Source of the DNA: Candidatus Gastranaerophilales bacterium
GTDB lineage: Bacteria; Bacillota; Clostridia; Lachnospirales; Lachnospiraceae
Reading direction: 5' to 3'
DNA: 64,000 nt
Assembly (NCBI GenBank): GCA_023663225.1
Contig: JAMPHU010000002.1
Location: forward strand, 1-64,000
Below the pieces are notes generated by a model that was given only the letters and a program-made list of their open reading frames with translations, made no database searches and had not been told where the DNA came from. Of the stretch, positions 34,258 to 43,463 are shown piece after piece (position 1 is the first letter of the stretch; each line of letters starts with the position of its first letter). Made by a program: the position numbers and the translations under genes.

Positions 34258-36144
34258 ATGGAAAAGTTAAATGAAAAAAAAGTAGGTATCTTGCAGGTGC
34301 CCATCACGAGGATCGCATTGTTGGTGGTAGCGGATCTTTTGTCCATATTATTATCTGCGGTGCTGAGCCTGTATGTGAGATATGATTTTAAATTTATGGA
34401 TGTGAACCGGATATTTTGGGAAGCAATCTTAGCAATTTACCCGCTCAATGTAATCATTACATTGCTGTTGTTTCATATTTTTAGGTTGTACAACAGTGTA
34501 TGGCGTTATGCTTCTGACACAGAATTGATCAATAACGGGGTTGCAGTATTTTTGTGTGCAGCTTTGCAACCAGTTCTGTGCTTGATCATGGGCAAACGAT
34601 TGCCTATGAGTTTTCCTTTTGCATACGGCCTTTTTTTGTTAATATTTACATGCGGGGTACGGTTTAGTTATCGTATTTTACGAGTACTGCAAAAGAGGCG
34701 GCTGGGGGACAGAGAGAGTCAAAGTAACTGCATGATCATTGGTGCGGGCGCTGCAGGGAATTCCATTATGAAGGAAATAGAGAGCAGTAATTATTTAAGT
34801 ATGCATGTGGCATGTGTGATTGACGACAACCCCGGATGTCATGGTAAATATTTGCGGGGTGTGCCTATTGTGGGGGGCAGAGATTCCATACAAGATAAAG
34901 TAGAAGAATATGCGATCGACGAGATCATCATTGCCATTCCTTCTGCGAATCAACAGGAGCTGCGGCCGATTTTGGAAATTTGTAAAGAGACAGGGTGCCG
35001 GATGAGAATCCTGCCGGGCATGTATCAGATCATCAATGGCGACGTCAGTGTGTCTCACCTGAGAGAAGTACAGATTGAGGATCTGTTGGGGAGAGAGACG
35101 ATTGAAGTCAATGTGGACGAGATCATTGGCTACGTTAGGGGCAAGGTGATCTTAGTCACCGGAGGAGGCGGTTCTATCGGCAGCGAACTGTGCCGTCAAA
35201 TTGCTGCTCACAATCCAAAGCAATTGATCATATTGGATATTTATGAGAATAATGTCTATGAGATTCAGCAGGAACTAAAACGGGATTATCCTCAATTAGA
35301 TATGGTGGCGCTGATCGGGTCTGTGCGCAATACTGCCAGAATAAATGGGATTTTTAAAAAGTATCGTCCGGAGATCGTATATCATGCGGCAGCCCACAAA
35401 CATGTGCCGCTGATGGAGGATAGTCCCAATGAGGCGATCAAGAATAATGTGTTTGGCACACTGAAGACTGCCACTGCGGCGGATCGGTATGGAACCAAGC
35501 GTTTTGTATTGATCTCCACGGACAAGGCAGTCAATCCCACCAATGTCATGGGCGCCAGCAAGCGTATCTGCGAGATGATCATACAAAATCTAAACCGGAA
35601 ATCTCGGACAGAATATGTGGCTGTGCGTTTTGGCAATGTGTTGGGGAGCAACGGCAGTGTGATCCCGCTGTTTAAGAAACAGATTGCCCAAGGGGGGCCT
35701 GTGACGGTGACCAGTCCTGATATCGTGCGTTATTTTATGACGATACCGGAGGCGGTATCTCTGGTATTGCAGGCGGGAGCTTACGCCAAGGGCGGAGAGA
35801 TCTTTGTGTTGGATATGGGCGAGCCCATGAAAATAGTGGATCTGGCGGAAAACCTGATCAAGCTGTCCGGTTATCGCGTGGGGGAGGATATCAAGATCGA
35901 GTTTGTAGGACTGCGGCCCGGAGAGAAGATGTATGAAGAGCTTTTGATGAATGAGGAGGGATTGCGGGAGACTGCCAACAAAATGATTTATATTGGCAGA
36001 CCCATCGAGTATGATGAAGAGGAGTTTGAGAAGCAACTGGAACGATTGGAGGCGGCCTCGTTGGATGAGGAGGAGGATGTGAGGGAGATCATCAAAGAGA
36101 TTGTGCCCACATACAAATCCGTTGCAATATCGGAAAAACCGTGA
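34258..36144 (+). CDS. CapD/PglF-like membrane nucleotide-sugar 4,6-dehydratase
   Basis: This 628-residue enzyme has four N-terminal transmembrane helices, a first Rossmann-like domain (CMIIGAGAAGNSIMKEIE) and a catalytic extended-SDR domain. In the SDR, VILVTGGGGSIGSELCRQIA binds NAD(P), YHAAAHKHVPLMEDSPNEAI follows, and ISTDKAVNPTNVMGASKR carries the Met...Lys catalytic pair used in place of Tyr in this family. PglF, WbpM and CapD relatives make UDP-4-keto-6-deoxy-GlcNAc. The aminotransferase and small sugar transferase directly downstream fit a product of UDP-4-amino-2,4,6-trideoxyhexose. GTTAGAAAG is a weak ribosome binding site. Confidence 0.93.
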   Translation: MEKLNEKKVGILQVPITRIALLVVADLLSILLSAVLSLYVRYDFKFMDVNRIFWEAILAIYPLNVIITLLLFHIFRLYNSVWRYASDTELINNGVAVFLCAALQPVLCLIMGKRLPMSFPFAYGLFLLIFTCGVRFSYRILRVLQKRRLGDRESQSNCMIIGAGAAGNSIMKEIESSNYLSMHVACVIDDNPGCHGKYLRGVPIVGGRDSIQDKVEEYAIDEIIIAIPSANQQELRPILEICKETGCRMRILPGMYQIINGDVSVSHLREVQIEDLLGRETIEVNVDEIIGYVRGKVILVTGGGGSIGSELCRQIAAHNPKQLIILDIYENNVYEIQQELKRDYPQLDMVALIGSVRNTARINGIFKKYRPEIVYHAAAHKHVPLMEDSPNEAIKNNVFGTLKTATAADRYGTKRFVLISTDKAVNPTNVMGASKRICEMIIQNLNRKSRTEYVAVRFGNVLGSNGSVIPLFKKQIAQGGPVTVTSPDIVRYFMTIPEAVSLVLQAGAYAKGGEIFVLDMGEPMKIVDLAENLIKLSGYRVGEDIKIEFVGLRPGEKMYEELLMNEEGLRETANKMIYIGRPIEYDEEEFEKQLERLEAASLDEEEDVREIIKEIVPTYKSVAISEKP

Positions 36145-36224
36145 TAGAATTATTAAGATTGTCAGATTTGGACTAATATAGCAATCATAGGAAAGGCAAA
36201 AATGCCGAGAGGGACATAGAGAAA

Positions 36225-37358
36225 ATGGAATTTCAAAAGTATGAGGACAGAGTATGGCTGGCTTCTCCGACAATGCATGAGGAAGAGCAAGAATATATAA
36301 ATGAGGCTTTTGATGCAAACTGGGTTTCTACTGTAGGCGCCAATTTGACAGAGTTAGAAGCGGGTATCTGTCAGTATGTAGGATGCAAAAACGCTGTCGC
36401 GCTTTCCGCGGGGACTGCCGCGCTGCATTTAGCGGTCAAACTGGCGAGGGTTCGGCAGGGGGACAAGGTATTCTGCTCGGATATGACATTTGCCGCGACA
36501 GTCAACCCTGTCTCCTATGAGAAAGGCGAGCCGGTGTTTATAGACAGCGAGCGGGATACATGGAATATGGATCCTGTCGCGCTGAAAAGAGCGTTTTCTT
36601 TTTATCCGGATACAAAGGTGGTGATTGTCGCAAATCTTTACGGAACGCCTGCAAAATTGGATGAGATCAGAGCGATATGTGATGACCATGGAGCAATCTT
36701 GATTGAAGATGCGGCGGAATCTTTGGGCGCTGAGTTTAGGGGCGTACAGACAGGCACTTTTGGGAAATATAATGTAATTAGCTTCAATGGAAATAAAATC
36801 ATTACCACCTCCGGCGGGGGGATGCTTTTGACGGATGAAAAGGAAGCCGCTGAAAAGGCGCGTTTCTGGTCAACGCAGGCGCGAGAGAATTTTCCATGGT
36901 ATCAACATGAGGAACTTGGATATAATTATCGCATGTCCAATATACTGGCGGGAATTGGAAGAGGGCAACTGCTTCATTTGGAGGAACATAAAGCTTTAAA
37001 AGAGGGTATTTATAGGAGATATCAGGAAGGATTAAAGGAACTGCCCATCACTATGAACCCTTATCTTGCATATACAAAGCCCAACTTCTGGCTGAGCTGT
37101 ATGCTGATCGATGAGGGATGCAGCGTCACACCGGATGTCATTCGAGAAAGATTAGAAGACTATAATGTGGAATCAAGGCCCATTTGGAAACCTATGCATA
37201 TGCAGCCGTTGTATCAAGATCGAAAGTTCGTCTCCGCGGCGGACGGGATGGATGTGGGAGCTGATATCTTTGCCAGAGGATTGTGCCTTCCCAGCGACAT
37301 TAAGATGACTGTGGAAGTACAAGAAACAGTTATGGAGATCATAAGATCTTGTTTTTGA
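36225..37358 (+). CDS. PLP-dependent nucleotide-sugar aminotransferase (DegT/DnrJ/EryC1, PglE/WcfR-like)
   Basis: This 377-residue aminotransferase probably aminates C4 of the 4-keto sugar from the upstream dehydratase, using glutamate and PLP. ALSAGTAALHLAVKLARV, CSDMTFAATVNPV, LIEDAAESLGAEFRG (PLP ring Asp) and ISFNGNKIITTSGGGM (Schiff-base Lys) are all present. The N-terminus VWLASPTMHEEEQEYINEAF resembles the PglE subgroup rather than WbpE-type C3 aminotransferases. The gene order dehydratase, aminotransferase, initiating transferase is that of bacillosamine or AADGal loci. No PglD-type acetyltransferase with an N-terminal Rossmann part is nearby, so the amine may stay free. Confidence 0.9.
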   Translation: MEFQKYEDRVWLASPTMHEEEQEYINEAFDANWVSTVGANLTELEAGICQYVGCKNAVALSAGTAALHLAVKLARVRQGDKVFCSDMTFAATVNPVSYEKGEPVFIDSERDTWNMDPVALKRAFSFYPDTKVVIVANLYGTPAKLDEIRAICDDHGAILIEDAAESLGAEFRGVQTGTFGKYNVISFNGNKIITTSGGGMLLTDEKEAAEKARFWSTQARENFPWYQHEELGYNYRMSNILAGIGRGQLLHLEEHKALKEGIYRRYQEGLKELPITMNPYLAYTKPNFWLSCMLIDEGCSVTPDVIRERLEDYNVESRPIWKPMHMQPLYQDRKFVSAADGMDVGADIFARGLCLPSDIKMTVEVQETVMEIIRSCF

Positions 37359-37373
37359 TGAAAGGAAGTCATA

Positions 37374-38108
37374 ATGTCAGGGCACAAGGCGGGAATGTAT
37401 GAAAAGTATATGAAGAGATTGCTTGATTTTGTGCTGACGCTGACCGCTCTGATCATTCTCAGTCCGTTGATGTTGGTCGTTGCCGTTTTAATTAGGATAA
37501 AGCTGGGGAGTCCCATTATTTTCACACAGCCGAGACCCGGTAAGGATGAGAAAATATTTCATATCTATAAGTTTCGTTCTATGACAAATGAAAAGGATGC
37601 TGACGGAAAGCTGCTTCCGGATGAAATCAGGCTCACAAAGTTTGGGAAAAAACTGCGGAGTACCAGTTTGGACGAGCTGCCGGAATTATTCAATATTTTG
37701 AAGGGTGATATGAGTATCGTGGGACCCAGGCCGCAATTGGTTCGGGATATGGTCTTTATGACGCCTGCACAGCGAAGGAGACATGAAGTCAGACAGGGTT
37801 TGACCGGTTTGGCACAGGTCAATGGCAGGAATGGCATCACTTGGGAAGAAAAATTAGATTTTGATATACGTTATATTGATGACATCAGTTTTCTGCATGA
37901 TATTGCCATTTTATGGAAGACGGTAGGCAATGTCTTAAGAAAGGATGGCATTAATATGGAAGGCATGGCTACCGCGGAGGATTATGGAGATTATTTATTG
38001 CGAAATGGCCGTGTGACAGAGAGCCAGTATAGGGAGAAACAGAGGCTTGCGCAAACAATGATAGAACGTTGGTCAACAAGCAAACAAGAAAAGAGACATA
38101 GGGAATGA
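37374..38108 (+). CDS. Small monotopic sugar-1-phosphate transferase (PglC/WcfS-like)
   Basis: This 244-residue initiating enzyme of block II transfers sugar-1-phosphate to undecaprenyl phosphate. It has only the catalytic core: a re-entrant helix (RLLDFVLTLTALIILSPLML), IFTQPRPGKDEKIFHI, KFRSMTNEKD, STSLDELPELFNILKGDMSI with the Asp-Glu dyad, GPRPQLVRDM and RQGLTGLAQVNGRNGITWEE. A charged C-terminal extension of about 50 residues is present. Its place after the dehydratase and aminotransferase suggests UDP-4-amino-trideoxy sugar (or its acetylated form) as substrate. It overlaps the next GT4 by 4 bases. It is the second initiating transferase of the window. Confidence 0.93.
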   Translation: MSGHKAGMYEKYMKRLLDFVLTLTALIILSPLMLVVAVLIRIKLGSPIIFTQPRPGKDEKIFHIYKFRSMTNEKDADGKLLPDEIRLTKFGKKLRSTSLDELPELFNILKGDMSIVGPRPQLVRDMVFMTPAQRRRHEVRQGLTGLAQVNGRNGITWEEKLDFDIRYIDDISFLHDIAILWKTVGNVLRKDGINMEGMATAEDYGDYLLRNGRVTESQYREKQRLAQTMIERWSTSKQEKRHRE

Positions 38109-39340
38109 ATATATTAATAGTCAATCATTACGCGGGATCTGTTGATATGGGAATGGAATTCAGACCTTACTATTTGGGAAGGGAGTGGCTGAAAGCAGGC
38201 CATAAGGTAGACATCATTGCGGGAGACTATTCCCATCTGCGAAAAAAGAATCCTATAGTGGAGAGGGATTTTCAAAAGGAAGACATAGAGGGATTGACAT
38301 ATCATTGGATCAAGACAGGCGTTTACGAAGGAAACGGCGTCAAGAGAGCGTTGACCATGATGAGATTTGTCCGGAAACTTTGGCTACATGCAAAAAGGAT
38401 AGCAAGGGAACTCAAGCCGGATGTCGTGATATCTTCTTCCACCTACCCGATTGACACCTATGCTTCTCAGAAAATAGCCAAGTATGCCCATGCCAAGCTG
38501 ATTCACGAGGTACATGATCTGTGGCCGCTGACTTTAATAGAGTTGGGCGGTATGTCAAAATATAATCCGTTTGTGATGATGATGCAGATGGGAGAAAATT
38601 CGGCTTACAAACATTCGGATTTCGTCGTTTCCCTGCTCCCGTATGCCAAAGAGTATATGATGAAGCATGGCATGCGGGAAGAAAAATTCCGTCATATCAC
38701 AAATGGAATTGTCTTAGAAGATTGGGAGCACCCTGAAGAGCTTCCGGAGGAACACAGAGAGACTATCGAGCGATATCGAAGAGAGGGTAAATTCATTGTG
38801 GGTTATTTTGGAGGTCATGCTTTAAGCAATGCCTTGGACATTCTTGTCGATGCCGCGAAAGTTTTAAAAGAAGACAAAGCTGTGCAATTTGTGTTGGTAG
38901 GCAGCGGCGTGGAAAAAGAGAAATTACAGGAAAGGGCAAAGAGAGAGCGTTTGGAGAATATATGCTTTCTGCCGCCCGTGCCAAAGCTTAGCGTTCCCTG
39001 TTTGGTCGATCTTTTTGATTGTATCTATATAGGTTTGATGGATTCACCGTTATATAGGTTTGGAATGGCATTAAATAAAGTGTATGATTCTATGATGGGG
39101 GGCAAACCCCTTTTGTATGCATTGAATGCACCCAACAATTATGTCAGACAATATCAATGTGGAATCGATGTGGAGCCGGGGAATGTAGAGGCATTGGTAG
39201 AGGGTATCTATTGTTTGTTGAAAGCTGCGGATGAAGAGAAGGCGAGAATGGGTAGCAACGGGAAAGCGGCTGTCATAGAACACTATAATTATAAGATAAT
39301 TGCAGAACAATTTACAGAACTTTTTACCGACAAAAAATGA
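38105..39340 (+). CDS. Glycosyltransferase family 4 (WbuB-like)
   Basis: This 411-residue GT-B enzyme starts MNILIVNHYAGSVDMGMEFR. It has KPDVVISSSTYPIDTYASQK, LIHEVHDLWPLTLIELGGMS, HITNGIVLEDWEHPE, FIVGYFGGHALSNALDILVD and a C-terminal region with YIGLMDSPLYRFGMALNKVYDSMMGGKP. This pattern is typical of WbuB/FnlD-type transferases that act early in repeat-unit assembly, often adding the second sugar. The 4-base overlap with the initiating transferase supports that order. Confidence 0.9.
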   Translation: MNILIVNHYAGSVDMGMEFRPYYLGREWLKAGHKVDIIAGDYSHLRKKNPIVERDFQKEDIEGLTYHWIKTGVYEGNGVKRALTMMRFVRKLWLHAKRIARELKPDVVISSSTYPIDTYASQKIAKYAHAKLIHEVHDLWPLTLIELGGMSKYNPFVMMMQMGENSAYKHSDFVVSLLPYAKEYMMKHGMREEKFRHITNGIVLEDWEHPEELPEEHRETIERYRREGKFIVGYFGGHALSNALDILVDAAKVLKEDKAVQFVLVGSGVEKEKLQERAKRERLENICFLPPVPKLSVPCLVDLFDCIYIGLMDSPLYRFGMALNKVYDSMMGGKPLLYALNAPNNYVRQYQCGIDVEPGNVEALVEGIYCLLKAADEEKARMGSNGKAAVIEHYNYKIIAEQFTELFTDKK

Positions 39341-39379
39341 GATATAAATAATTAATAATGAAGAAAGCAGGCAGTATAT

Positions 39380-39895
39380 ATGGAGGAATATTTTGTACAT
39401 GAGAGCAGTTATGTGGATGATGAGGTAGAAATCGGTGAAGGGACGAAAATATGGTATTTTTGCCATATACAAAAGGGTTCCAAAATTGGAAAAGGGTGTT
39501 CTTTAGGACAAAATGTGAATATCGCAAACAATGTGATCATAGGAAACGATGTAAAAATTCAAAATAACGTATCCATATATGAGGGCGTTGAGCTGGAAGA
39601 CGGTGTGTTTTGCGGGCCTTCCTGTGTGTTTACAAATGACATGACGCCCCGGGCAAGATTCCCCAAAGGACGGCAGAATTATAAAAAAACATTGGTGAAA
39701 GAGGGTGCGTCCATCGGCGCGAACGCGACAATCGTATGTGGACATACCATTGGCAGATATGCTATGATAGCGGCAGGCGCGGTGGTGACAAAGGATGTTC
39801 CCGATTATGCATTGATGGCCGGGGTGCCGGCTAGAGTGATCGGCAGGGTGAGTGAACAGGGAGATATTGTTGAGAAGTACCATGATAATAAATAG
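39380..39895 (+). CDS. Left-handed beta-helix N-acetyltransferase (WbpD/WlbB-like)
   Basis: This 171-residue acetyltransferase is built of hexapeptide repeats ([54 protein letters not shown]). [15 protein letters not shown] and [20 protein letters not shown] are typical of WbpD/WlbB, which acetylates the 3-amino group of UDP-GlcNAc(3NH2)A in the di-N-acetyl-uronic acid pathway. The full length fits. It precedes the 6-dehydrogenase, supporting a uronic acid role rather than a PglD role. Confidence 0.9.
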   Translation: MEEYFVHESSYVDDEVEIGEGTKIWYFCHIQKGSKIGKGCSLGQNVNIANNVIIGNDVKIQNNVSIYEGVELEDGVFCGPSCVFTNDMTPRARFPKGRQNYKKTLVKEGASIGANATIVCGHTIGRYAMIAAGAVVTKDVPDYALMAGVPARVIGRVSEQGDIVEKYHDNK

Positions 39896-39910
39896 AAGGA
39901 GCGTATCAGT

Positions 39911-41224
39911 ATGAAACAGTTATTGCTTGACAAAATTTCAAAAAAAGAGATCGTGTGCGGGGTAGTCGGACTTGGTTATGTGGGACTTCCGCTGGCGGTT
40001 GAGAAGGCGAAAGCTGGCTTTAAGACCATTGGTTTTGATGTACAGAGTCAAAAGGTAGAGCTGGTCAACCAGGGACATAATTATATTGGGGATGTGGTGG
40101 ACAAAGAGTTGGCAGAGCTTGTCAAAAAAGGCACATTGTCTGCGACTACAGATTTTACTTTTATTAAGGACGTTGACTTTATCGCAATTTGTGTTCCGAC
40201 GCCTTTGGATATTCATCAGGAGCCGGATATCAGTTATGTGAAATCTTCCGCGGAGGCGATCTCGAAACATCTCTCTCCCAACACGATGGTGGTACTGGAA
40301 AGCACTACTTATCCCGGTACGACCGAGGAGCTTGTGAAACCGATTTTGGAAAAAGGTTCCGGTTTGAAGTGTGGAGAGGATTTTTATCTGGGGTTTTCAC
40401 CGGAACGTGTAGATCCGGGCAACTTGATTTACAAGACAAAGAATACGCCCAAGGTGGTGGGCGGTGTGGGCAAGGATGCCGCAGAGGTTATTTCCGCCAT
40501 GTATTCCGCCGTGTTGGAGGGAGAGATCTATACGGTTTCCAGTCCTGCCATTGCCGAGATGGAAAAAATACTGGAAAACACGTATCGAAATATCAATATC
40601 GGGTTGATCAATGAATTGGGAAGACTGTGCCATGAGATGGGTATCTCGATCTGGGAGGTAATCGATGCGGCCAAGACAAAGCCTTATGGTTTTCAGGCAT
40701 TTTATCCCGGCCCCGGTCTGGGCGGACATTGTATCCCATTGGACCCCTATTATCTGACTTGGAAGGCGAGAGAGTATGGATTTCATACCACGCTCATTGA
40801 AAACAGCATGGTTATCAACGATGGACAGCCGGCTTATTGCGTAGACCGCGCTATGCATATCTTAAACAGACACAAAAAGGCCATCAATGGCGCTAAAGTA
40901 TTGGTGTTGGGAGTTGCTTACAAGCAGGATATTGATGACTACCGTGAAAGTCCTGCCATCCATGTGATCGATGAGCTTCATAAGGTAGGGGCGGAGGTCG
41001 ATTTTTATGACCCTTGGGTGGCATCATATCGTGAAAATGGTCAAACCGTTACGGGGTTAAAGGAGATATCGCCGGAAATTGTCGCTGGTTATGATCTGGT
41101 GATGATTACTACCGCCCATACAAATGTGGATTATGAGATGGTGCAGAAGAACGCGAAGATAATCTTCGACACCAAGAATGTCACCAAGAATTTGCAGAAC
41201 CATGATAATATAGAGATTTTATAA
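39911..41224 (+). CDS. UDP-N-acetylhexosamine 6-dehydrogenase (WbpA-like)
   Basis: This 437-residue NAD-dependent dehydrogenase oxidises C6 of a UDP-HexNAc to the uronic acid. CGVVGLGYVGLPLAVEKAKA is the N-terminal Rossmann motif, CVPTPLDIHQEPDISYV and LESTTYPGTTEELVKPIL follow, YLGFSPERVDPGN is typical of the UDP-GlcNAc/ManNAc group, and GPGLGGHCIPLDPYYLTWKA carries the catalytic Cys at about residue 275. Together with the adjacent acetyltransferase, 2-epimerase and Gfo/Idh enzyme it fits the first step of the UDP-GlcNAc3NAcA/ManNAc3NAcA pathway. A WbpO-type ManNAc dehydrogenase is the alternative. Confidence 0.92.
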   Translation: MKQLLLDKISKKEIVCGVVGLGYVGLPLAVEKAKAGFKTIGFDVQSQKVELVNQGHNYIGDVVDKELAELVKKGTLSATTDFTFIKDVDFIAICVPTPLDIHQEPDISYVKSSAEAISKHLSPNTMVVLESTTYPGTTEELVKPILEKGSGLKCGEDFYLGFSPERVDPGNLIYKTKNTPKVVGGVGKDAAEVISAMYSAVLEGEIYTVSSPAIAEMEKILENTYRNINIGLINELGRLCHEMGISIWEVIDAAKTKPYGFQAFYPGPGLGGHCIPLDPYYLTWKAREYGFHTTLIENSMVINDGQPAYCVDRAMHILNRHKKAINGAKVLVLGVAYKQDIDDYRESPAIHVIDELHKVGAEVDFYDPWVASYRENGQTVTGLKEISPEIVAGYDLVMITTAHTNVDYEMVQKNAKIIFDTKNVTKNLQNHDNIEIL

Positions 41225-41282
41225 AAAGAATGATATTCAAACCGGCGATTGGAGACCCAAAAGCGGACAGGAAGGCATGGAT

Positions 41283-42362
41283 ATGAAAATAGTTACAGTA
41301 GTTGGTGCCAGGCCACAGTTTATCAAGGCAGCAGTAGTTTCGCATATTTTAAGAAAAGAACACACGGAAATATTGGTGCATACAGGCCAGCATTATGATT
41401 ATAATATGTCCGAACAGTTTTTTGAGGAATTGGATATTCCCCAACCGGATTATAATCTTGGAATCTCAGGCGGAACTCATGCGGAGATGACAGGCAGGAT
41501 GATGGTGGCAATAGAAGATGCGCTGATCAAGGAAAAACCGGATTGTCTGTTAGTGTACGGGGACACCAACTCGACGCTGGCCGCTGCGCTTGCGGCGGCA
41601 AAGTTACATATTCCGGTGTGCCATGTGGAGGCGGGAGCAAGGACTCACTGTCGTACCAATCCGGAAGAAATCAATAGAATCTGTACGGATCATATCTCAA
41701 CCGTATTGATGGCAAGCACGCAGAGCGGCATGGACAACTTGAAAAAGGAGGGTCTTACCGACAGGAGTGAAATGGTCGGGGATCCCATGTATGATGCTTT
41801 CTTGGAATATAGCGGGAAAGTAAAGCTTGAGGACATGGAGCTTACACGGTTATCAGGTGAAAAGATGACACCGCCTGACCACTTTTATTATTTAACCTGT
41901 CATCGGGAAGAAAATACCGCTAAGGATGAGAATTTGTTAGAAATATTTAAAGCTATGGAACAGTTGGATTTTCCTGTAATATATCCGGTGCATCCGCGCA
42001 ATAAGATAAGAGCAGAGAAATTAAAGGGACAATTTGGTTTCAAAAACATTATATTGACACAGCCGGTGGGGTATTTGGAGAGTATATGTCTGGTAAATCA
42101 TGCAGTTAAAGTGGTTACGGACTCAGGTGGTTTGCAGCGGGAAGCTTTTTTTGCAAAGAAGAAGTGTGTAACCGTTCTTGATTTTGTAGTATGGCCTGAG
42201 ACGATGATAGATGGTCGAAATGAGTTGTCAGCGCCTATTGCGGAGGAAATATTAGACAAGTTGCAGCGAGAGCAATATGTGGCGGAAGATTATGTGCCGT
42301 TTGGCGATGGACATGCCGCACAAAAAATTGTCGATGCATTGAAAAAGATAGAGGAACGCTAG
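41283..42362 (+). CDS. Non-hydrolysing UDP-HexNAc 2-epimerase (WbpI/WecB-like)
   Basis: This 359-residue epimerase inverts C2 (gluco to manno). MKIVTVVGARPQFIKAAVVS is the standard start, followed by VHTGQHYDYNMSEQFFEELD, VYGDTNSTLAAALAAAK, HVEAGARTHCRTNPEEINR, TCHREENTAKDENL, YPVHPRNKIRA and VTDSGGLQREAFFAKKKCVT, with the conserved His, Glu and Arg residues. In this context UDP-GlcNAc3NAcA (WbpI role) is a likely substrate, though UDP-GlcNAc itself (WecB) is possible. ATG 41283 is chosen over ATG 41277, which is only one base from AAGG. Confidence 0.92.
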   Translation: MKIVTVVGARPQFIKAAVVSHILRKEHTEILVHTGQHYDYNMSEQFFEELDIPQPDYNLGISGGTHAEMTGRMMVAIEDALIKEKPDCLLVYGDTNSTLAAALAAAKLHIPVCHVEAGARTHCRTNPEEINRICTDHISTVLMASTQSGMDNLKKEGLTDRSEMVGDPMYDAFLEYSGKVKLEDMELTRLSGEKMTPPDHFYYLTCHREENTAKDENLLEIFKAMEQLDFPVIYPVHPRNKIRAEKLKGQFGFKNIILTQPVGYLESICLVNHAVKVVTDSGGLQREAFFAKKKCVTVLDFVVWPETMIDGRNELSAPIAEEILDKLQREQYVAEDYVPFGDGHAAQKIVDALKKIEER

Positions 42363-42374
42363 GAGGTAGGATTA

Positions 42375-43463
42375 ATGAAATATGCATTGATTGGTTGTGG
42401 GAGGATTTCCACCAATCATATTAAGGCGGCGGTGAATAATAAATTGGAAATTGTGGCGGTATGCGACGTCATTCCGGAACATATGGAGGCTGTGCTGACA
42501 AAGCATGGAATTGAAAACGATACAACGATCAAACGATACACGGATTACAAGAAAATGATCCGGGAAAATCAACTGGAGCTTGTCAGCATTGCAACGGAGA
42601 GCGGACTTCACGCGGAGATCGCGCTCTATTGTATTGATGAAGGTATTCATGTAATTATCGAAAAACCCATGGCAATGTCTTTGCAGGACGCAGACAGAAT
42701 CATTAAACTTGCGGAGGAAAAACAGGTAAAGGTATCCGCATGCCATCAGAATCGATTTAATCTTGCCGTGCAGGAAATGCGAAAAGCGTTGGAGGCAGGG
42801 AGATTTGGAAAACTTTCCCATGGATCTATACACGTGCGCTGGAATCGCAATCAGGACTATTATACGCAGGCTCCCTGGAGGGGGACGTGGGCGCAGGATG
42901 GAGGGGCATTGATGAATCAGTGTATCCATGGAATCGACCTTTTGCGTTGGACGTTTGGAGACGAAGTAGAGGAAGTATATGGTCAGACGAGACAGCAGTT
43001 CCATCACTATCTGGAGGCGGAAGATATTGGAATGGCTGTGGTGAAATTTAAGAACGGCGCTATTGCGACGATCGAAGGCACTACGAATGTATATCCGCGG
43101 AATTTGGAAGAAACCCTATATGTATTCGGCGAAAAGGGGACTGTTAAGATCGGCGGCAAATCCACCAATAATATTGATGTGTGGGATTTTGCTGATGAAG
43201 CGGTTGACGATGAAAAAAATAGAGGACTACAGGAAGCAACCAGTAATGTATATGGGAACGGACATACGAGTCTGTTTGCCGATGTGATCGACGCCATCCA
43301 CAGTGACAGGAAACCCTATGTAGATGCACAGGCGGGGAGAAATGCTCTGGAATTGGTATTGGCAGTTTACAAGAGCCAGAAGGAAGGGATGCCTGTAAAA
43401 CTGCCTCTGGAAGGGTTTGCCAGCATTGATATGATGGGAGAGTTTGAGGGGAGCACACAGTGA
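42375..43463 (+). CDS. Gfo/Idh/MocA family oxidoreductase (probable C3 oxidase of a UDP-uronate)
   Basis: This 362-residue NAD-dependent oxidoreductase starts MKYALIGCGRISTNHIKAAV (Rossmann). ESGLHAEIALYCIDEGIHVI and EKPMAMSLQDADRII carry the conserved Lys, and CHQNRFNLAVQEMRKALEAG, HVRWNRNQDYYTQAPWRGTW and DGGALMNQCIHGIDLLRW carry the catalytic His. In UDP-GlcNAc3NAcA loci the family member (WbpB/WlbA) oxidises C3 before amination. The position among dehydrogenase, epimerase and acetyltransferase genes supports that role; a different sugar substrate cannot be excluded. It lies 12 bases after the epimerase. Confidence 0.88.
   Translation: MKYALIGCGRISTNHIKAAVNNKLEIVAVCDVIPEHMEAVLTKHGIENDTTIKRYTDYKKMIRENQLELVSIATESGLHAEIALYCIDEGIHVIIEKPMAMSLQDADRIIKLAEEKQVKVSACHQNRFNLAVQEMRKALEAGRFGKLSHGSIHVRWNRNQDYYTQAPWRGTWAQDGGALMNQCIHGIDLLRWTFGDEVEEVYGQTRQQFHHYLEAEDIGMAVVKFKNGAIATIEGTTNVYPRNLEETLYVFGEKGTVKIGGKSTNNIDVWDFADEAVDDEKNRGLQEATSNVYGNGHTSLFADVIDAIHSDRKPYVDAQAGRNALELVLAVYKSQKEGMPVKLPLEGFASIDMMGEFEGSTQ

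Noticed and set aside
39911..41224. UDP-glucose 6-dehydrogenase (glucuronic acid synthesis)
   Set aside because: The SPERVDPGN and GGHCIPLDPYYL motifs and the neighbours fit the N-acetylhexosamine dehydrogenase group better.
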